The position numbers and the translations under genes are program-made. Positions 59,025-64,000 of a DNA stretch of 64,000 nt are shown here, one piece after another. The notes below the pieces were generated by a model that was not told the origin of the DNA, did no database searches, and saw only the letters and a program-made list of their open reading frames with translations. The first letter of the stretch is position 1. Each line of letters opens with the position of its first letter. Source of the DNA: JBOGVZ01 sp050692985 (GTDB lineage Bacteria > Actinomycetota > UBA4738 > CALAEC01); contig JBOGVZ010000057.1 in the NCBI GenBank assembly GCA_050692985.1, positions 1 to 64,000 of the forward strand. The letters run 5' to 3'.

Positions 59025-59306
59025 TCAGTGCTCCGGCCGGACGTTCGGCGCCGAGCCCGGGGGCTTGAGCACGACCTGGTCGTGTGGTTCCGTGATGTCC
59101 ACCACGCCTTCCAGGCCCGCCTCGACGTACAGGGTCATCTCCCCCAGCTCGATCGCCTGGTCGCCGGGCTCGGGGGCCTCGGCCAGCCGGGCCTCGACGC
59201 CGGGGCCCCCTCGGACCAGCCGGATCACGGTCCCGGGGTTGAAGCGCCGGGCGGCCGCCTGGGAGCGGTTGAGGATGTCCCTGGCCCAGTCGGTGACCTC
59301 GATCAT
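59025..59306 (-). CDS. HesB/IscA-like protein lacking the cluster cysteines
   Basis: The 93-residue protein has the A-type carrier fold pattern ('VTDWARDILNRSQAA', 'IRLVRGGPGVEARL', 'YVEAGLEGVVDITEPHDQVVLKP'), but none of the three Cys residues that bind Fe-S clusters in IscA/ErpA is present. It therefore probably does not carry clusters. It is the first gene of a unit with the PLP decarboxylase, two bases apart. Function unknown. Confidence 0.7.
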   Translation of the reverse strand: MIEVTDWARDILNRSQAAARRFNPGTVIRLVRGGPGVEARLAEAPEPGDQAIELGEMTLYVEAGLEGVVDITEPHDQVVLKPPGSAPNVRPEH

Positions 59307-59408
59307 CGGGCGCCCAGCCTACCGATATCCTGGCCGTGTGGACGAGTAGATTGGAGTTACCCTTGTCGTTCTCGCTGAAGGCCACGAAGCCGACCTGAGG
59401 AGCCAGCC

Positions 59409-59612
59409 ATGTGCCGAAGCATCAAGACCCTCCGCCGCCCGGATGAGCGAGCCACCCAGGAGGAGATCCGAGCGGCGGCCCTCCAGTACGTCCGCAAGGT
59501 GAGCGGCTACCGGGAACCGTCCCGGAGGAACGCGGAGGCGTTCCAAGCTGCCGTGGACGAGGTGGCCGAAGCCTCTCGCCGCCTCCTCGATACGGTGTCC
59601 CTGCCCCGCTGA
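59409..59612 (+). CDS. DUF2277-family small protein
   Basis: The 67-residue protein starts MCRSIKTLRRP and continues 'EEIRAAALQYVRKVSGYREPSRRNAEAFQAAVDEVA', which matches DUF2277, a short actinobacterial and proteobacterial family of unknown function with an invariant N-terminal Cys-Arg. ATG 59409 follows GAGGAGCC. It is a single gene between the HesB-like unit and lon. Confidence 0.88.
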   Translation: MCRSIKTLRRPDERATQEEIRAAALQYVRKVSGYREPSRRNAEAFQAAVDEVAEASRRLLDTVSLPR

Positions 59613-59648
59613 GGACCCGGTCCGCGAGAAGGGAATAGGGCCCCGCGC

Positions 59649-59671
59649 TATACTGTTGTTGCGCAGACAAC
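59649..59671 (+). promoter_or_regulatory. Promoter -10 and leader dyad of lon
   Basis: TATACT (59649-59654) is a strong -10, 41 bp before the lon ATG. Immediately after it GTTGT (59655-59659) and ACAAC (59667-59671) form an inverted repeat at the expected transcription start. No HAIR/HspR-type site was found. Confidence 0.5.
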
Positions 59672-59695
59672 CTTTGTCGGCGCAAGGAGACAGCG

Positions 59696-62032
59696 ATGGC
59701 CGAGCTGAAGACCGAGGTCCTTCCCCTGCTTCCCCTGACCACCGGCGTGGTCCTGCCGGGCATGGTGGTCACGCTCACGGTTGAGAGCGACGATGCCCGC
59801 CGGGCGATCGATGCCGCCCGCGACGCCGACGGCACCCTGCTGCTCGTGCCTCGCGTGGACGGCCGGTACGCTCGGATCGGGACGGTGGCCACCCTGGAGG
59901 AGATCGGCCGCCTGCCGAACGGCGTGGAGGCCCTGGTGATCCGGGGCCTGCACCGGGCCGTGGTGGGGACGGGGGTGCCCGGCACGGGGGAGGCCACGTG
60001 GGTGCAGGTGGAGCCCTCCCCCGACCCCGACGACGCCTCGCCCCGAGCTTACGAGCTGGCCCGCGAGTACCGGGCCACCGTGGAGAGCATCGTGGAGGCC
60101 CGAGGGGTGCCGCAGGTGGCCGAGGTGCTGCGAGGGATCACCGAGCCCGGCGCCCTGGCAGACACCGCCGGGTACTCGCCGGACCTGACCTTCGAGCAGA
60201 AGGTCGAGGTCCTGGAGACGCTCGACGTCGAGGCCCGCCTGGAGAGGGTGGTGGCCTGGGCCAGGGAGAGCCTGGCCGAGATCTCCCTCAAGGAGAAGAT
60301 CCGCGACGACGTGCGGGACGGCATGGAGAAGACCCAGCGCGAGTTCCTGCTGCGCCAGCAGATGGAGGCGATCCGTAAGGAGCTCGGCGAGGGCGAGGAC
60401 GACGTGGTGGCCGAGTACCGCACCAAGATCGAGGAAGCAGGGATGCCCGAAGCCGTCCGGAAGGAGGCCGAGCGGGAGCTGGGTCGCCTGGAGCGGACCT
60501 CCGAGCAGAGCCCCGAGTATGGCTGGATCCGTACCTACCTCGATTGGATGACCGAGCTTCCGTGGAGCACCCGCACCGAGGACCGGCTCGAGATCCCCGA
60601 GGCCCGGCGGATCCTCGACGAGGACCACACCGGCCTGGAGGACGTCAAGGACCGCATCATCGAGTACCTGGCCGTCCGCAAGCTGCGGGAGGACCGTGGC
60701 CTGGGCCAGGCCATCGGGCGCGGGTCGGGGGCCATCCTCACGCTGATCGGCCCTCCGGGGGTGGGCAAGACCTCCCTGGGCGAGTCGGTGGCCCGGGCCC
60801 TGGGCCGGAAGTTCGTGCGGGTCTCGCTGGGTGGGATCCACGACGAGGCTGAGATCCGCGGCCACCGCCGGACCTACGTCGGCGCCCTGCCGGGCCGCAT
60901 CGTGCGGGCCCTCAAGGAGGCCGGCACCAAGAACCCGGTGTTCATGCTCGACGAGATCGACAAGGTCGGTTCCGACTGGCGGGGCGATCCCTCCAGCGCG
61001 CTGCTCGAGGTGCTGGACCCGGCGCAGAACCACTCGTTCCGGGACCACTACCTGGAGGTGGACCTCGACCTGTCCGAGGTCCTGTTCATCACCACCGGGA
61101 ACGTCGCCGAGACGGTCCCCGGCCCGCTGCTCGACCGGATGGAGATCATCCGCCTGGACGGCTACATCCTCGACGAGAAGGTGGCCATCGCCCGGGACCA
61201 CCTGATCGGCCGCCAGCTCGAGCGCACCGGCCTCATCCCGGACGAGGTGACGTTCACCGAGGCGGCCCTGCGACGGGTGATCGAGGAGCACACCCGGGAG
61301 GCCGGCGTGCGGAACCTGGAGCGGGAGATTGGCAAGGTGCTCCGAAAGGTGGCCACGAAGATCGCCGCCGGGGAGGTGACCCCCCCGGTGACGGTGGACG
61401 CCGACGACGTGCGGAGCTACCTCGGTCGGCAGAAGTTCTTCTTCGAGGCCGCGGAACGCACCTCGGTGCCCGGCGTGGCCACCGGCCTGGCGGTCACGGG
61501 CACCGGCGGCGACGTGCTGTTCATCGAAGCCACGGCCATGGACGGCGAGCCGGGGCTGACGCTCACCGGCCAGCTCGGCGATGTCATGAAGGAGTCGGGG
61601 CAGATCGCGCTGTCGTATGTGCGCTCGCACGCCGGGGACCTGGGCGTCGACCCGGCCTCGCTGAACCGCAGGTACCACGTGCACGTCCCGGCCGGCGCGG
61701 TGCCCAAGGACGGGCCCAGCGCCGGCGTGGCCATGACCACCGCGCTGGCCAGCCTGCTGTCCGGGCGGCCGGTGCGGAGCACCGTGGGCATGACCGGCGA
61801 GGTCACCCTCCAGGGGAAGGTGCTTCCGATCGGCGGCGTCAAGCAGAAGGTTCTGGCGGCCCACCGGGCCGGGCTCAAGGAGGTCATCCTGCCGCGGCGG
61901 AACGAGGGAGACCTGGACGACGTCCCGGACCAGGTCCGTGAGGAGCTAGCGTTCCACCTGGTGGACGGGATCGACGAGGTTCTGCGACTGGCCCTCGAAG
62001 CGGCCGGCCAGCGTGACAGGGAGGTGGCGTGA
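59696..62032 (+). CDS. lon: ATP-dependent Lon protease
   Basis: Cytosolic AAA+ protease degrading misfolded and regulatory proteins, including some tmRNA-tagged ones. The 778-residue product has the N-terminal LON substrate domain ('PLLPLTTGVVLPGMVVTLTV'), Walker A 'GPPGVGKT' (352-359), Walker B 'VFMLDEIDKVG' and the protease domain with catalytic Ser675 in 'DGPSAG' and the partner Lys in 'GGVKQK' about 716-718. Length matches Lon. ATG 59696 follows AAGGAG. The stop overlaps the DoxX start (GTGATG), so the genes are linked. Confidence 0.96.
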   Translation: MAELKTEVLPLLPLTTGVVLPGMVVTLTVESDDARRAIDAARDADGTLLLVPRVDGRYARIGTVATLEEIGRLPNGVEALVIRGLHRAVVGTGVPGTGEATWVQVEPSPDPDDASPRAYELAREYRATVESIVEARGVPQVAEVLRGITEPGALADTAGYSPDLTFEQKVEVLETLDVEARLERVVAWARESLAEISLKEKIRDDVRDGMEKTQREFLLRQQMEAIRKELGEGEDDVVAEYRTKIEEAGMPEAVRKEAERELGRLERTSEQSPEYGWIRTYLDWMTELPWSTRTEDRLEIPEARRILDEDHTGLEDVKDRIIEYLAVRKLREDRGLGQAIGRGSGAILTLIGPPGVGKTSLGESVARALGRKFVRVSLGGIHDEAEIRGHRRTYVGALPGRIVRALKEAGTKNPVFMLDEIDKVGSDWRGDPSSALLEVLDPAQNHSFRDHYLEVDLDLSEVLFITTGNVAETVPGPLLDRMEIIRLDGYILDEKVAIARDHLIGRQLERTGLIPDEVTFTEAALRRVIEEHTREAGVRNLEREIGKVLRKVATKIAAGEVTPPVTVDADDVRSYLGRQKFFFEAAERTSVPGVATGLAVTGTGGDVLFIEATAMDGEPGLTLTGQLGDVMKESGQIALSYVRSHAGDLGVDPASLNRRYHVHVPAGAVPKDGPSAGVAMTTALASLLSGRPVRSTVGMTGEVTLQGKVLPIGGVKQKVLAAHRAGLKEVILPRRNEGDLDDVPDQVREELAFHLVDGIDEVLRLALEAAGQRDREVA

Positions 62033-62463
62033 TGAGTGACGCGGCAGGGATCCTGGTCCTGATCGGCCGGATCCTGTTCTCGGTGTTCTTCATCTTCGCG
62101 GGGCTGGGGTTCCACGTGGCCAAGAGCAAGATGGCGGAGGGATACGCGGGGCAGTCGGGATTCCCCTTCCCTTCCCTGACGGGGTGGCCCACCGGCCTGT
62201 GGATGACCGCGGGGGCGCTTTCGGTCTCGCTCGGGATCTGGCCCGACGTCGGCGCGCTGATGATCGCGGCGTTCGTGATCCCAGCCGCGCTGTACTTCCA
62301 CACCTTCTGGAAGATCGACGACCCCATGCAGAAGCAGACCCAGCAGGCGTACTTCTTCCGCAACGTCATCGCCCTGGGCGGCGTCCTGCTGATGGTGGGG
62401 TTCTTCGCCGCGGTGGGCTCCGGGCTCCGCTACGCGATCACCGAGCCCCTCTTCAGCTTCTAG
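62032..62463 (+). CDS. DoxX-family membrane protein
   Basis: The 143-residue protein has four membrane helices ('ILVLIGRILFSVFFIFAGLGF', 'GLWMTAGALSVSLGIWPDVG', 'ALMIAAFVIPAALYFHTFW', 'VIALGGVLLMVGFFAAVGSGLRY') and the DoxX pattern 'RILFSVFFIFAGLGFH..KSKMAEGYAG'. DoxX proteins link to thiol or quinone redox stress in mycobacteria. ATG 62032 is preceded by GGGAGGTGG inside the end of lon; GTG 62029 is one codon longer. It is co-transcribed with lon. Confidence 0.82.
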   Translation: MSDAAGILVLIGRILFSVFFIFAGLGFHVAKSKMAEGYAGQSGFPFPSLTGWPTGLWMTAGALSVSLGIWPDVGALMIAAFVIPAALYFHTFWKIDDPMQKQTQQAYFFRNVIALGGVLLMVGFFAAVGSGLRYAITEPLFSF

Positions 62464-62529
62464 GACCCCGGGGGGCAGCCCGCGGGATCGGGTCGCCGCT
62501 CTCGGCTCGTCCGGGCTACGCTCCGCACC

Positions 62530-63874
62530 GTGGACCCGCCCGAGACCCGCTACACCAGCGTCGGGGACTCGCAGGTCGCGTACCAGGTCTTCGGCGACGG
62601 GCCCGACGTGGTGTTCTCGTTCGGGTTCCTCAACCATATCGACTACCGGTGGGATGATCCTGGCTTCTCTCGATTCATGCGGCGGATGGCGTCCTTCGCG
62701 CGGGTGGTCATCTTCGACCGTCGGGGGACCGGTGCCTCGGACCCGCTGCCCGAGGCCGCCGGCCCGTCCTGGGAGGGTTGGGTGGATGACCTCGACGCGG
62801 TGCTCGAGGTCACCGGCTCCGAACGGGCCGCCATCGTCGGAGTTGCGGATGCGGGAGCCATGGCCGTCCTCTTCGCGGCCACCTACCCGGACCGGGTGGC
62901 GTCCCTCATCCTCACCATCACCGCTGCCGCCGCCAGGTCCGTGCCGGGGTACGCGTTCGGCATCCCGGCCGAGAAGGAGGAGCTGTTCCTCAGCCTGATC
63001 GAGGAGTCGTGGGGCAAGGAGGACGGACGCCTGGTCTCGCTGATGGTTCCGGACCGGGCCGACGACCCGGAGTTCGTCCGCTGGTACGCCAAGCTTCAGC
63101 GGGCCAGTTCCACGCCCCGCCGGGCGGTCGAGTCGGCGCGGTGGATCTTCGACATCGATGTGCGCCACGCGTTGCCAATGATCCGGGTCCCGACCCTGGT
63201 GGTGGGCCTGAGCGAGGACGCGTTTGTGCCGGTCGATGCCTCGCGCTACCTGGCCGAGCACATCGAAGACGCCAAGCTCCTGCTCCTGAAGGGCCGAAAC
63301 AGCGGTGCCTCGTGGCTGAACGAGTCGGACCGGTACCTGGCGGCCATCGAGGAGCACGTCACCGGGAAGCATCACCCAGTCGAGCCCGACCGGGTGCTGG
63401 CCACCGTCCTGCTGACCGACATCGTTGGATCCACCGAGCTCGCGTCCCGGCACGGCGACCGACGGTGGCGGGAACTCCTCGATCGTCATGACCGGTTGGC
63501 CGGCCGCCACGTCGACCGCTTCGGCGGACGCCTGGTGAAGAGCATGGGCGACGGTGTCCTGGCGACGTTCGACGGTCCCGCCCGCGCCGTCCGCGCGGCG
63601 GCCGAGCTTTCCGATGAGTTGCAGCGCTTCCGGCATCGCGATCCGGAGCGGGCTGCATGCCGGCGAGGTGGAGCTCCGAGGCGAGGACATCGGCGGGATC
63701 GCCGTGCACATCGCCGCGCGAGTGATTGACCTGGCCCGGCCCGGCGAGATCCTGGTGAGCTCGACCGTGAAGGGCCTCGTCGCCGGCTCGGGCTTGATGT
63801 TCGAGGATCGGGGCGTGCACACGTTGAAGGGCATCCCCGACGACTGGCCCCTCCACGCCCTCGTTCGAGCCTGA
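62530..63874 (+). CDS. Alpha/beta-hydrolase-fold and class III cyclase fusion, frameshifted
   Basis: The N-terminal half is an alpha/beta-hydrolase domain ('VVFSFGFLNHIDYRWDDP', 'FDRRGTGASDPLP'), but the nucleophile elbow reads GVADAG, so Ser is missing. The C-terminal half is a cyclase domain: 'VLLTDIVGSTELASRHGD', 'GRLVKSMGDGVLATFDGP'. After 'SDELQR' the frame breaks; dropping one C at 63630-63631 restores 'FGIAIRSGLHAGEVEL...GIAVHIAARVIDLA' to TGA 63874, giving 447 residues. The arrangement matches known actinobacterial hydrolase-cyclase fusions. GTG 62530 lies seven bases after TACGCT (possible leaderless start). Confidence 0.75.
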
Positions 63875-63914
63875 GCGATGCGCCCCGTCATCGCCACTCG
63901 CTAGACTGGCTGGC

Positions 63915-64000
63915 ATGCTCGCCGAGGGAACCGTCGCGCCCGAGTTCACCCTTCCGGACCAGCACGGCAACACGGTGACGCTCGCGGACCTCCGGGGCCG
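63915..64000 (+). CDS. Peroxiredoxin (AhpC/TSA, BCP-like), 5' part
   Basis: The first 28 codons read MLAEGTVAPEFTLPDQHG then NTVTLADLRG, the opening of thioredoxin-fold peroxiredoxins (bacterioferritin-comigratory type), which reduce peroxides. The catalytic Cys lies beyond the window. ATG 63915 is seven bases after TAGACT (63902-63907), so a leaderless transcript is likely. The gene is cut by the window end. Confidence 0.8.
   Translation, partial: MLAEGTVAPEFTLPDQHGNTVTLADLRG

Overview
The window is uniformly very GC-rich (about 70% by eye), gene-dense, and uses GTG and TTG starts freely. Gene content points to an actinobacterium (Actinomycetota), probably an environmental or deep-branching lineage. 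The evidence is an SmpB/tmRNA locus preceded by an M23-type peptidase tail, an F420-type LLM oxidoreductase, the DUF2277, DUF2332 and DUF2269 families, a RskA-like anti-sigma factor, and several starts that look leaderless. No rRNA, tRNA, CRISPR array, insertion sequence or phage gene was seen, so this reads as chromosomal core and metabolic DNA. The species cannot be named from the sequence alone.

Layout. 1-6.4 kb: smpB, a secreted serine protease, tmRNA, a CopB-like metal ATPase whose His-rich N-terminus apparently starts at CTG, a TetR regulator and a PGM1-like ATP-grasp protein. 6.4-14.6 kb: a structured leader, a 1918-residue exported FecR/Ig-repeat protein and a CHASE2 adenylate cyclase, probably one sensory unit. 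14.6-18.3 kb: VOC protein, then cystathionine beta-synthase, a frameshifted DUF429 gene and cystathionine gamma-synthase/lyase (transsulfuration operon). 18.4-24.2 kb: lipoprotein, GNAT, sugar dehydrogenase-like protein, HutI, an apparently undescribed structured RNA, DUF2269 protein and aldehyde dehydrogenase. 24.3-29.2 kb: second secreted protease, then a TetR (PaaR-like) regulator with a perfect operator and paaABCD (phenylacetyl-CoA epoxidase, no paaE nearby). 29.3-37.5 kb: DUF2332, CHRD protein, enoyl-CoA hydratase plus thioesterase, a TPP riboswitch with a CytX-like permease, cupin protein, leucyl aminopeptidase, SnoaL-like protein and a methyltransferase.

37.6-46.2 kb: zinc-ribbon protein, a ThDP enzyme, an O-antigen ligase-like protein, an FlK-like thioesterase, a tightly coupled four-gene membrane/CPBP/flavin-fold/SRPBCC operon, LapA, PAP2 phosphatase and Lgt. 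46.3-51.7 kb: a three-subunit formate dehydrogenase whose catalytic subunit is read through an in-frame TGA as selenocysteine, with a SECIS-like hairpin just after it, then a small Rho-N gene. 51.7-64 kb: Mrp Fe-S carrier divergent from a SufR-like regulator, an ECF sigma/anti-sigma pair, a sugar nucleotidyltransferase, an LLM oxidoreductase, a HARE-HTH protein, a PLP decarboxylase with a HesB-like protein, DUF2277, Lon, DoxX, a hydrolase/cyclase fusion with a frameshift, and the start of a peroxiredoxin.

Themes. There are two cyclic-nucleotide cyclases, selenocysteine use, Fe-S handling (FDH, Mrp, SufR-like) and aromatic degradation. Three genes each carry one surplus C/G base relative to the family reading frame. 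This suggests either assembly error or real frameshifting and should be resolved from reads before those genes are interpreted.
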